Shown: piece by piece, positions 1 to 7,862 of the stretch
How positions within the stretch are numbered: the stretch's first letter is position 1
Layout: every line of letters begins with the position of its first letter
Translations under genes and position numbers: made by a program
Notes under the pieces: model-generated
Database searches by the model: none
Told to the model about the DNA's origin: nothing
The model's input: only the letters and a program-made list of their open reading frames with translations
Assembly (NCBI RefSeq): GCF_003182255.1
Contig: NZ_QGTQ01000008.1
Span: forward strand, 1-64,000
DNA length: 64,000 nt
From: Paenibacillus cellulosilyticus
GTDB taxonomy: Bacteria; Bacillota; Bacilli; Paenibacillales; Paenibacillaceae
Direction: 5' to 3'

Positions 1-330
1 TGCTATTTATCGCGAAAGAATGCTGTCACAGGCAGCTTAGTAACGGGGTTTCTGTATGAGTGTGTTTTCAAACTGCACTTTTTTTGACAACTCCATCATT
101 CCATAGTAAAGCAGTCCACCACGAATTTACAGTAGAACTATAGCACAACTGATAGCAAGTCTAATCCGTTTTATCAAACGAGCATTCTGCAGTGGACGCC
201 AACAAAACCAAGGAGTCAAGCAAACACAGTCCGCTTAGATCCTTTAGATTCATTCAAGTTTCATCCTATTTGTTACTAAGACGGTCCAAAGGCAACAAGA
301 AACAACTGGTCACAAATTCCCTGTTCGGCA

Positions 331-522
331 CGAATCACGTTATGCGGACATGCGGATGAACACTGCCCTGTCATTAGCAATCCTAACGTGTTCAAATGGC
401 ACTGGGGTTTTGATGACCCTGCTAAAGCTACCGGAACAGAAGAAGAAATCATGGCGCAATTCCGAGGTGTTCGAGACGCGATCAAAGACAGAATCCAACT
501 TTTCGTAGATCAAGGGGAATAA
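331..522 (+). pseudogene. arsC: Remnant of arsenate reductase (thioredoxin type), C-terminal part only
   Basis: Reading the plus strand in the frame that ends with TAA at 520-522 gives about 63 residues that look like the C-terminal half of thioredoxin-coupled arsenate reductase. The order [11 protein letters not shown], then [11 protein letters not shown], then a charged tail is typical of ArsC. The same frame has a stop at 277-279 and no start with a ribosome binding site, and the N-terminal P-loop with its catalytic cysteine is absent. Scattered ArsC-like words in other frames between about 185 and 330 suggest frameshifts or deletions. I see nothing else recognisable in positions 1-330. 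I read this as a dead gene. Moderately sure of family, fairly sure it is not functional. Confidence 0.7.
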
Positions 523-566
523 AACAAAGCCGAACCCGTCACTTAAGGACGAGGCTCGGCTTTGTT
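523..566. terminator. Bidirectional hairpin terminator
   Basis: An inverted repeat with arms AACAAAGCCGA and TCGGCTTTGTT encloses the stop codon of the minus-strand gene 539-1039. It lies just after the arsC remnant on the other strand, so it could serve both directions. Confidence 0.65.
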
Positions 567-1039
567 ACTTCTGTATCCACCTTCAAATAAAAATGATCCG
601 TGTACGCTATTTCGTCTATTTCCCACGAGATCTTCGTGAATATGGTTCCATTAAATCGCTCTTCGTTTGTTATCGATATTCCTCCTCCGGCTCCTAATCT
701 CACAAATCCTTCCTCCTTAAATCCTTTGATATCGGGATTCACGATAAGGAATGGAGATTTTGCCGCTTCGTTATCATAAAACTCGAGCGTCACCTTTTCC
801 AAGTCGCTTACTCGATCAAATTTGGCATACAACTTCCCATATCCCCGATCTTCTTCCTGACCCTTGTGATAATACAAGAAATCGCTAATACGCCATTGCT
901 GTGATTCGCCATCGAGGTGTACTTGAATCCAGTATTTAGTTTCCCCTACTTTCCCCACACCTGCTATTAACAAGGACAACGGTAATAGACATACAATTAA
1001 AGCAACAATGAATATTATGATCCGTACTTTTTTATTCAT
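539..1039 (-). CDS. Hypothetical membrane-anchored or secreted protein
   Basis: This 166-residue protein begins with a basic stretch (NKKVR) and a hydrophobic segment at about residues 6-29, consistent with an uncleaved anchor or a signal peptide. The rest is a soluble domain of mixed charge without cysteines or a motif I recognise, so it probably sits outside the membrane. The ribosome binding site before the ATG is weak. It lies 64 bases downstream of the small membrane protein 1104-1391 on the same strand and may be co-transcribed with it. Function unknown. Confidence 0.6.
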   Translation of the reverse strand: MNKKVRIIIFIVALIVCLLPLSLLIAGVGKVGETKYWIQVHLDGESQQWRISDFLYYHKGQEEDRGYGKLYAKFDRVSDLEKVTLEFYDNEAAKSPFLIVNPDIKGFKEEGFVRLGAGGGISITNEERFNGTIFTKISWEIDEIAYTDHFYLKVDTEVTKPSLVLK

Positions 1040-1103
1040 ATGATTTCACACCAATCCGCTACATTTCATATCAGGTAGAGTCATCTTCACTACAGCATCA
1101 GTA

Positions 1104-1391
1104 CTATCTACTTAGATATAGAATTGTCATCAAAAGAATGGGGATAATAATTCCTAAACAACTACAAACGATCCCTGTGATTGTTGTTTTTATTCCGCGT
1201 TGTTCGTTAACCCTTATTTCCTTTAGAGCTACGATACCAATTATTAAACCAATAACACCCAAAATTAATCCAACACTAAAATAAAAAGCAATTGATAGAA
1301 CCCCTAAGACCAAAGAAATGATATCTTTTCTATTTAGAATTTTTTTTAATATTCCCTCTTTTTTTTCAATGGCAAAAACCTCCCTAGACAT
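1104..1391 (-). CDS. Small DUF4190-like membrane protein
   Basis: This 95-residue protein has a short charged N-terminus and two long hydrophobic segments (about residues 25-55 and 70-93) joined by a polar loop with the pattern GIVALKEIRVNEQRG. That arrangement, with Gly-Leu-Ile-rich helices around an ALKxI turn, resembles DUF4190 proteins, small membrane proteins of unknown role in Gram-positive bacteria. GAGGGG precedes the ATG at a good distance, which supports the start. It is first in a possible two-gene unit with 539-1039. Confidence 0.6.
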   Translation of the reverse strand: MSREVFAIEKKEGILKKILNRKDIISLVLGVLSIAFYFSVGLILGVIGLIIGIVALKEIRVNEQRGIKTTITGIVCSCLGIIIPILLMTILYLSR

Positions 1392-1446
1392 TCATCCCCT
1401 CTATGGAGAAATGATTTACTCTTAAATGCTCACGTATTCTTTCTTG

Positions 1447-1485
1447 AGAAAAAGCAATTCGGATTAAATCCGAATTGCTTTTTCT
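1447..1485. terminator. Strong palindromic terminator
   Basis: A near-perfect 19-base inverted repeat (arms AGAAAAAGCAATTCGGATT and complement) around a single central base. The A-rich and T-rich outer ends would give a U tract on either strand. It follows the VOC remnant on the minus strand. Confidence 0.75.
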
Positions 1486-1516
1486 GTTGAATACTGTGCT
1501 CCAATCTCCGTTATCC

Positions 1517-1725
1517 TTAACCTTGAGCTGTATCCGTGTTCATGTGGTTAATTGCCCACATATGGCCGTCCAAGTCCTCGAAGGCCCAATGATACATGAA
1601 TCCATAATCCTCAGGTTCTTCGTACGATTTCCCGCCCAAGGAGACCGCAGTGTTCACGATTTCATCCACCTTTTCTCGGCTTTCGAAGGCCAATGCGATG
1701 CCTTCGTTTATTTAGACGAAAACCG
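1517..1725 (-). pseudogene. Remnant of a VOC (glyoxalase/bleomycin resistance) family protein
   Basis: On the minus strand the frame ending with TAA at 1517-1519 encodes GIALAFESREKVDE, then EPEDYGFMYHWAFEDLDGH, then MWAINHM. This is the typical C-terminal half of a VOC-fold protein (family knowledge: the DLDGHxWE region holds a metal ligand). The frame is closed by a stop a few codons upstream, and only scattered family-like words continue in another frame to about 1760. The N-terminal half is missing. The stretch between here and 1862 holds nothing I can assign. Confidence 0.65.
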
Positions 1726-1862
1726 ATCTTTAATTTTTTTACAATCATGCTCTTGACGCGCTGCGGCACCTCCTGTCACGATATCGGCTCGGTAGAAAGC
1801 ACGAACGAGACGGGAATCGGCGTCACCTGCGGGTTCTCTGGATCGTCGAGCTACAGTCTCCG

Positions 1863-2555
1863 TTACTTCAAAAGATTTTGGTAATTGGGGAGGAAGTCAT
1901 CCTTATTGGGTCCTCTAAGATGTTCAAAATTTGTAAGCTCAACCCCAGCCGATGAAATCCGATAAGTAAGTACATCTTCGCCGACAGGTATATGAGGACC
2001 GACTATTGGTTGAGCATCTATTGTGATTAAGAAATCAAAACCACGGAAAGCAGATACCCTTTCAATACTCTTCACATTCACAGAATCTGGATGAATAATT
2101 GGTGTTACTGTAATTACATCTGCGTATACATCGGCAAGCTTGTTTTGCATATGCGGAAGTAGACTTATGACAAGCATATCTTGAAGCTGCAGTTCCCTTG
2201 AGTCCTTAAGTGACATATTACCTACTGCATTTGAAGTCTGCTCTGAGATAGCCTCTTCAGCAGCATAGTGAACATCTATTTTTTGTTTGTTATCCGTCTC
2301 AGGAGAGGCTTGTGTGTATTTTACAAGAGCACCACTGCTCTCTGCAAATAAACGAAGAGGTATATATGCCTTATTATTATAGTTAAGAACCTCTTCACCT
2401 TCCTGTAGCTGTACTTCTTTGGAGAGTCCGTTAGCTAGAAAAAAAGTAACTTTACTTGGAAAGATTGTTGCTTCAATTACACTCGAAGCAAATACAGAAG
2501 TTGTTACCATTAAGAAGGCGCCACACAAAACACCTGCAATAAAATGTTTCTTCAA
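1863..2555 (-). CDS. Secreted DUF3888 protein with copper-amine-oxidase-N-like domain
   Basis: A 230-residue protein with a signal peptide (about residues 1-24). A short domain at about 30-75 contains YNNKAYIPLRLFAESSGA, the usual core of the copper amine oxidase N-terminal-like (stalk) domain found in many Paenibacillus secreted proteins. The C-terminal half (about 115-225) has the DUF3888 pattern, including LVISLLPHM, an AFRGFDF core and GPHIPVGEDVLTYRI. A TTG start is chosen because GAGGAG lies at good spacing before it and the signal peptide begins there. Probably a cell-surface or spore-related protein; activity unknown. Confidence 0.7.
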   Translation of the reverse strand: MKKHFIAGVLCGAFLMVTTSVFASSVIEATIFPSKVTFFLANGLSKEVQLQEGEEVLNYNNKAYIPLRLFAESSGALVKYTQASPETDNKQKIDVHYAAEEAISEQTSNAVGNMSLKDSRELQLQDMLVISLLPHMQNKLADVYADVITVTPIIHPDSVNVKSIERVSAFRGFDFLITIDAQPIVGPHIPVGEDVLTYRISSAGVELTNFEHLRGPNKDDFLPNYQNLLK

Positions 2556-2647
2556 TTCTTTCTCTCCTCTTCAAATACAAATTCTTCTATCCAATTGACG
2601 AAGCAAATGTACCATTGGTTGCAAACACGGGGTTTAATTCACGAAAA

Positions 2648-2672
2648 CAGCTGCCGATTGCCTCGGCAGCTG
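2648..2672 (-). terminator. Hairpin terminator of the SDR gene
   Basis: Arms CAGCTGCCGA and TCGGCAGCTG around a 5-base loop, followed on the minus strand by TTTT. It lies after the dehydrogenase 2727-3515. Confidence 0.6.
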
Positions 2673-2726
2673 TTGTATTGTTTGAGTAATTCGTCGTGTA
2701 GATGTCTTTCCGTAGGTCAAATGTTC

Positions 2727-3515
2727 TTATCGAGCCTTATGGGGATTAAATGTCCAGCCTTGATCGTCATGATAAATCATCTGCTTACTCATTCCGCCAT
2801 CTATTGTAATATTCTCTCCCGCGATGAAACTGCCTGCATTACTGCAAAGGAACAGAACCATTTTGGCAATGTCAAGCGGCTCCCCTACTCTTCCAGCAGG
2901 ATGCTGCAACATATCCGCGCTCGTGTATTTAGGTGTATAATGTTTCTCTTTCTGATAAGCTCCAGTATCTATCCAACCAGGGCTAATAGCATTTACTCTC
3001 ACTTTCCCGGCTAGGCTAGAGCTAAGAGCATGAGTTAAAGCAATTATTCCCCCTTTCGCAGCAGAATAGCTTTCTGTATCTGGTTGTGACATGAAAGCTC
3101 TCGTAGAAGCGATATTAATAATAGCGCCATCAAGTGAAAAGTAATCCATTAACAATTTACTAAGCATATACGGCGCTGTAACTCCAACCCTTAAAGTGTA
3201 ATTAAAGTCGTCAAAACTACAATCTGAAAGAATCCCCCCTTTACTCATACAAGCATTGTTTATTAAGAAATCAATATGATCAAAACGTTTTTTTACCTCT
3301 TCTGCAAAATGTATAATTGTTTCTTCCTCTGCAATATCTCCAGAGACAAATAATAATTTTTCATGACCGTATGTAAGGATTAATTTTTCGGCAGATTCAC
3401 TGTCAATATCATTAAAGGCAACATAAGCACCTGCTTTTAAAAATTCCTCCACAATACAACGGCCAATCCCGTTTGCTCCGCCGGTTATAACACAAACTTT
3501 ATCTTGAAAATTCAT
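2727..3515 (-). CDS. Classical short-chain dehydrogenase/reductase
   Basis: This 262-residue protein has all marks of a classical SDR with a Rossmann fold. There is a nucleotide-binding TGGANGIG motif near residues 12-19, NNA at about 87-89, a catalytic serine in the INIAS stretch and the YSAAKGG catalytic Tyr-Lys pair near 151-155, then the usual SPGWIDT after the active site and a C-terminal FIAGENITIDGG. Family knowledge gives an NAD(P)-dependent oxidoreductase; the substrate cannot be read. AAGGAG lies at good spacing before the ATG. It is a single-gene unit with its own terminator at 2648-2672. Confidence 0.88.
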   Translation of the reverse strand: MNFQDKVCVITGGANGIGRCIVEEFLKAGAYVAFNDIDSESAEKLILTYGHEKLLFVSGDIAEEETIIHFAEEVKKRFDHIDFLINNACMSKGGILSDCSFDDFNYTLRVGVTAPYMLSKLLMDYFSLDGAIINIASTRAFMSQPDTESYSAAKGGIIALTHALSSSLAGKVRVNAISPGWIDTGAYQKEKHYTPKYTSADMLQHPAGRVGEPLDIAKMVLFLCSNAGSFIAGENITIDGGMSKQMIYHDDQGWTFNPHKAR

Positions 3516-3673
3516 GACCTAATTCTCCTTCATAAATGAATCAGCTTATCTAGGACATTTTAGCAAATGTTCTTCTCCAAATGTACCAGATAACCGGAGA
3601 GTCCTTCTATTTGGACGGATCCCGCGAGCATGTTCGCCTTCTGGTATAATCACTATAGTGTTTAGACAGTGCT

Positions 3674-4528
3674 TTACCGTGCGTTCACCTCAAGTACATG
3701 GCCTGTTCCGTCTTCTATCACACGAATATTTTCGTCATTGATAAGTTGAATATTGCCATCCGACCGTATACTCTCAATCTGCTCTGTTAACCCGTGAGCG
3801 ATAGATTTGCGTATCAAACCTTGATTCTTAAAAACTAAAGTATACAAGTCATATACGCCGGTCTTTCGATCGGAATAGAGTATGGAGGCGATCAATAAAT
3901 TTTTAGATGTCACCTCGAAGTCGAATGTGAGATTATGTGTATTTACATCGATATCTTTTATCCCCAATGGAATTGTAACCAGTTTCCCCGTCTTCACATT
4001 AGTAATCTCCAAATCACCTACTTCAGATTGAATCCTGTACGTGTATCCCCACAAGCTTCTGGAGAAAGTATCGTTATAATTATGAAGTCCCGTTATAGTT
4101 ACCTTTCCTGATTTCGGGTCCCATCCGGTCACTTCGCCGTCCAAAGCGGCAGCGAGAAATTTAATTGGAACGTAGAGATGACTGATATACCACACGGGTG
4201 CTCTTCCCATGTCTACCTTTTGACCATCCACTTCGGCAATGCTGCTTCCCATATATACTACTATGCGCTTTTTACTCCCGCTCAACACTGCCGTATCTTT
4301 ATCCTCCATACTCCAATGCAAGCTTGCCTCACTCCCAAGTGAGAAAAAACTTCCGTAGGTCACTCCGTCCTTCAGAAGTGTCTGCACATGATCGATATGA
4401 CCATCCTCCCATTGCGCTTCCAGAACGACATATTTGGAAGCCGCATAGGTCATATGCGCGCCCACCGGCAATAGCATGGACACACTCAAAATAACAGCCA
4501 TCGCTTTATTCCATTTTTTAATAGTCAA
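3674..4528 (-). CDS. Secreted stalk-domain (copper amine oxidase N-like) protein
   Basis: A 284-residue protein with a signal peptide (about residues 1-29, basic start then a hydrophobic run ending near AASKY). The region 55-155 carries the copper amine oxidase N-terminal-like fold, with LHWSMEDKDT, APVWYISHLYVPIKFLAAALDG and a WDPKSGKVTI ending. The C-terminal half looks like a beta-rich domain without a motif I know. The start is TTG, supported by GGGGTGA eight bases upstream. Family proteins are extracellular and common in Paenibacillus, but no enzymatic role is implied. Confidence 0.7.
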   Translation of the reverse strand: MTIKKWNKAMAVILSVSMLLPVGAHMTYAASKYVVLEAQWEDGHIDHVQTLLKDGVTYGSFFSLGSEASLHWSMEDKDTAVLSGSKKRIVVYMGSSIAEVDGQKVDMGRAPVWYISHLYVPIKFLAAALDGEVTGWDPKSGKVTITGLHNYNDTFSRSLWGYTYRIQSEVGDLEITNVKTGKLVTIPLGIKDIDVNTHNLTFDFEVTSKNLLIASILYSDRKTGVYDLYTLVFKNQGLIRKSIAHGLTEQIESIRSDGNIQLINDENIRVIEDGTGHVLEVNAR

Positions 4529-4715
4529 AGATCAGTTCACCCCAGTACTGGTTAAGTTTAACAATCCATTAGACGATCACGTTCAATATAATGTTGCTGA
4601 CGGTAGTTAAATGCCCTCAGTTATTACCAGCGAGGGTGAGCGTTTATCTAGGGGGTTGAGGGATTCGACGCTATCTTTTTAGCATCAATCGCATTAACTG
4701 TAAAACGAGAACGCC

Positions 4716-4750
4716 AATGGCCCGCTACACTATAGTAGTAGCGGGCCATT
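4716..4750. terminator. GC-rich hairpin
   Basis: A 13-base stem AATGGCCCGCTAC/GTAGCGGGCCATT with a 9-base loop, located after the SNF2 gene on the minus strand. It lacks a clear T run, so termination is a guess. The rest of 4529-4823 shows no gene. Confidence 0.4.
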
Positions 4751-4823
4751 AGGCATCCTGAGCAGGCCAACAAGCACACGATCGACATCAACAACTACGA
4801 GGGTCGCTTTCGTGCAAAGCCCG

Positions 4824-7800
4824 CTATTCCGACCAATCGCGCCGCAGCGTGAACAAGTCGCGCAGAGCGTCCGTTGACAGCTCTGTAATCCAGTTTTCCG
4901 AGCTCGTGATAACGTCGTCGCTCAGCTGTTGTTTGCTCTCGAGCATCTCGTCGATCCGCTCCTCTAGCGTGCCTAGGGAGATGAACTTATGCACCTGCAC
5001 GTCGCGGGTCTGACCCATCCGGTAGGCGCGGTCCGTTGCTTGGTTCTCGACGGCGGGGTTCCACCAGCGGTCGAAATGGAACACGTGGTTCGCTGCGGTC
5101 AGGTTGAGCCCGACGCCGCCGGCCTTAATCGACAGGATGAATACGTTAGGCTGCTCCGCGTCCGGCAGCTCCCGGGATTGGAACTGTTCGATCATCCGGT
5201 CGCGCGCTGTCTTTGACGAGCCGCCGTGCAGGTACAGAACAGGTTCCCCGAGCTCCCGGCCCAGCACCCGCTGCAGCATTTCGCCCATCCCGATGTACTG
5301 CGTGAAGATCAGGCACCGCTCACCCTCCTGTCGCAATTCCTTCACGAGATCGAGCAGCCGTTCGAGCTTGGCGGAGCGTCCGATGAGCATCGCCGATTCG
5401 GCCGCTTCATCGCGCTCGTCCGTCGGTATCGGCACGACTTCCTTCGTGAACAGCACGGGGTGATCGCACAGCTGCTTCAGACGCGTCAGGGCTGAGAGAA
5501 TCGCGCCTTTACGCTTAATGCCTTCCGTCTTCTTGACCTCGTCCATCAGCTCCTTAACGGTCTGCTCGTAGAGCGCGCTCTGCTCGCCGGTGAGATGGAT
5601 ATACGTCTTCATCTCGTTTTTCTCTGGCAGGTCCAGCATAATGTTCGGATCCTTCTTCTTGCGCCGAAGCATGAACGGCTTCACGAGCCGCTGAAGCTCC
5701 TGCGTTCGCTTCTCGTCGCGTTCGCGCTCAATCGCTTGGCCGAATTGCTCGGCGAAAGTGCGGGCGGTGCCGAGATAGCCTGGATTGGTAAAATCGTAGA
5801 TCGACCACAGCTCCGCGAGTCGGTTCTCAATCGGCGTGCCCGTGAGCGCGATGCGGTGCTGCGCGGGAAAGCTCTTGACCGCTATGGCCTGCTTCGTGCC
5901 GGCATTCTTAATGTTCTGCGCTTCGTCCAAGCAGATTGCCGACCACGTATAAGCGCCGAGCAGCTCTTGGTCCAGCGTCGACGTCGCGTATGAGGTAAGC
6001 ACGAGGTCGGCCTTCGCCGCTTCCTCGTAGAATGCGTCACCGCCCAGCCGCTTGCTTCCGTAATGAAGCAGGATGCGAAGCGACGGCGCGAAGCGGCGCA
6101 CTTCCTTCTGCCAGTTGCCGAGCACAGAGGTCGGGCAAATCAGCAGAGCGGGGCGTCGTTCTCCATGTGCATCGGCTTCCTCGGCGACGTGCAGCAGATA
6201 CGTGATGAACTGGATCGTCTTGCCGAGACCCATGTCGTCGGCCAGAACGGCGCCAAGCCCGAACCGTCGCAGAAAAGCAAGCCACGAGAAGCCTCCCTGC
6301 TGGTAGCTGCGCAGTTCTGCTTGGAGCTTCGTTGGTACGGGGACCGACGGCCAGTCCGCCTGCTGCGTCAGCTGCGCCATGACGGAAGTCAGATGAGCGT
6401 TCAGCTCGATGTCCATCTCCAGTTCGCCTTCGTTATCGTCGTCCTGCTCGCCGCCACTTTCTTCATTCTTACCTGGGTTCGCCGCCATGAAGCCGCCGCG
6501 ATTACGACGTAGATGCAGCTGCAGCACGTCTTGGAAGGACAAGCCACGGCGTGGGTCAACGCCTGCCATCGCCTTGCGGATCTGCGCGAGCAAGGCGGGA
6601 TCAAGCGGCACCCATTGGCCGCGAAACTGCACGAGTCGTTCGCCGCGTGCGACCAACTCACGGAACTCGGCCTCGCTGAGGTCCGTATCCCCAATGGATA
6701 CGCGCCAGTCGAATTCGATCAGCGCGTCTAGGCCGAAGAACGATCGGCTGCCACCCGCGCGTTCCCCTTCTCCTTCGCCGGAGCGAACTTTCGCGCGCAG
6801 GCGAGGCTTAGTGCGGCTCGCCTCCTCCCACCAAGCGGGCAGCAGCACCTGCCAGCCTGCGCTCAAAAGTCGCTGGCTATCCGTAGTCAGGAACCGCCAT
6901 GCTTCATCATCCGACAGCGGTGCGTTTAGCACGTCTAATGGGCTGCCGGCCAGCCGGTCCGCCGGCAGACTCGCGCGAAGATGCGCGAGCCAAGCCGCAG
7001 AACGCTCGTGCACATGCGGCGTCCACCCGTTGGGCCACGTCCCCGAGGCTTCGCCGTTCACGGCCAGCCGGACCTGCGCTAGCTTCGCCGGTTCGAGCTT
7101 GTCCTGCATCAGGAGCACGAGACGCCAGCCGCTGCTGGCTTCAACATTCTCCGGCTCCTGCAGCTGTAGGAGCGGCCGAAACGGCAGCATGTCGGCCTTC
7201 CAACCGGCGGCGACGAGCCATCCGCGCTCGTCGAGGCCCGCGGCCGCTGCGGCGCGGTCGCGAGCGAACAGCAGCGGAAACTCGCGGCGTAGGTCGTCGG
7301 AGGCTTCCTTCGTGCCGTAATGGCGATGAAACACTGCCGCGGAGAAAGCGGCGCCGAGACCGGCCAGGAAGGCGGCATCCCTGTCTTCTTCATTCAAACC
7401 GTCGGGCTCTTCCATGCCGATGTCCGCGAGCGCGCGCAGCGATCGGCGGGATTTCGCGTCGAGTGCCTCCGAATCCCACGTCCACTGCAGCTTGCCGGCT
7501 TTGTAAGCTTCGAAGCTCGGGACGAATTTCAGCTCCGCGACGCTTTGCTCCAGCGCCGGCGCAAGCGCGGCGATTCGCGCAGCATCGCCTTCGAGCTGCC
7601 AATTCATATGTACCGGCAGTAATGCAGGGTTTGCGAAGAAAGGCAGGACCATTTCCGCAGGCAGCACGACGAGCTCCAGCTCTTCACTCAGCTTTTCGAT
7701 CTCGAGCTCCGTGCCATAAAAAGACGGCTCATGCCATGCGAACAGACGCTGCTTGACTAACAGCGCCGGCGCATAGCCGGATGCGTCTGCGCCGAATATT

Positions 7801-7862
7801 AATGCGTCCCCCTGTTCGGTCAGGTTCGCTTGAATCGTAAGCGTATCGGCATATGCGTTCAT
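4824..7862 (-). CDS. SNF2/Rad54-family DEAD-like helicase
   Basis: A 1012-residue protein. The N-terminal half (about 1-480) matches the layout of bacterial SNF2-associated regions, with an acidic linker (EDDDNEGELEMD type) before the motor. The motor has Walker A in LADDMGLGKTIQ (about 546), the DEAQ Walker B box (about 646), ALTGTPIEN, then helicase C-terminal motifs FTQY, AGGVGLNLT and QATDRAYRMGQT (about 946). Family knowledge gives an ATP-dependent double-stranded DNA translocase. The start is the ATG at 7862, four bases into the end of the SWIM gene; a longer open frame to 8249 is only a shadow of that gene. GC content is visibly higher than in neighbours. Confidence 0.9.
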   Translation of the reverse strand: MNAYADTLTIQANLTEQGDALIFGADASGYAPALLVKQRLFAWHEPSFYGTELEIEKLSEELELVVLPAEMVLPFFANPALLPVHMNWQLEGDAARIAALAPALEQSVAELKFVPSFEAYKAGKLQWTWDSEALDAKSRRSLRALADIGMEEPDGLNEEDRDAAFLAGLGAAFSAAVFHRHYGTKEASDDLRREFPLLFARDRAAAAAGLDERGWLVAAGWKADMLPFRPLLQLQEPENVEASSGWRLVLLMQDKLEPAKLAQVRLAVNGEASGTWPNGWTPHVHERSAAWLAHLRASLPADRLAGSPLDVLNAPLSDDEAWRFLTTDSQRLLSAGWQVLLPAWWEEASRTKPRLRAKVRSGEGEGERAGGSRSFFGLDALIEFDWRVSIGDTDLSEAEFRELVARGERLVQFRGQWVPLDPALLAQIRKAMAGVDPRRGLSFQDVLQLHLRRNRGGFMAANPGKNEESGGEQDDDNEGELEMDIELNAHLTSVMAQLTQQADWPSVPVPTKLQAELRSYQQGGFSWLAFLRRFGLGAVLADDMGLGKTIQFITYLLHVAEEADAHGERRPALLICPTSVLGNWQKEVRRFAPSLRILLHYGSKRLGGDAFYEEAAKADLVLTSYATSTLDQELLGAYTWSAICLDEAQNIKNAGTKQAIAVKSFPAQHRIALTGTPIENRLAELWSIYDFTNPGYLGTARTFAEQFGQAIERERDEKRTQELQRLVKPFMLRRKKKDPNIMLDLPEKNEMKTYIHLTGEQSALYEQTVKELMDEVKKTEGIKRKGAILSALTRLKQLCDHPVLFTKEVVPIPTDERDEAAESAMLIGRSAKLERLLDLVKELRQEGERCLIFTQYIGMGEMLQRVLGRELGEPVLYLHGGSSKTARDRMIEQFQSRELPDAEQPNVFILSIKAGGVGLNLTAANHVFHFDRWWNPAVENQATDRAYRMGQTRDVQVHKFISLGTLEERIDEMLESKQQLSDDVITSSENWITELSTDALRDLFTLRRDWSE

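Noticed and set aside
1-120. Short minus-strand frame with GGLLYYGMMELSKKVQ
   Set aside because: It looks protein-like but has only about 27 codons, no start and no family I can name.
1741-1862. Minus-strand PENPQVTPIPVSFVLSTEP stretch after the DUF3888 gene
   Set aside because: It reads like a protein end but is short, has no start and fits no family I could recognise.
6409-7756. Long plus-strand open frames over the SNF2 gene
   Set aside because: High GC gives open antisense frames; their translations are Arg/Ser/Pro-rich without domains and the sense strand has clear SNF2 motifs.
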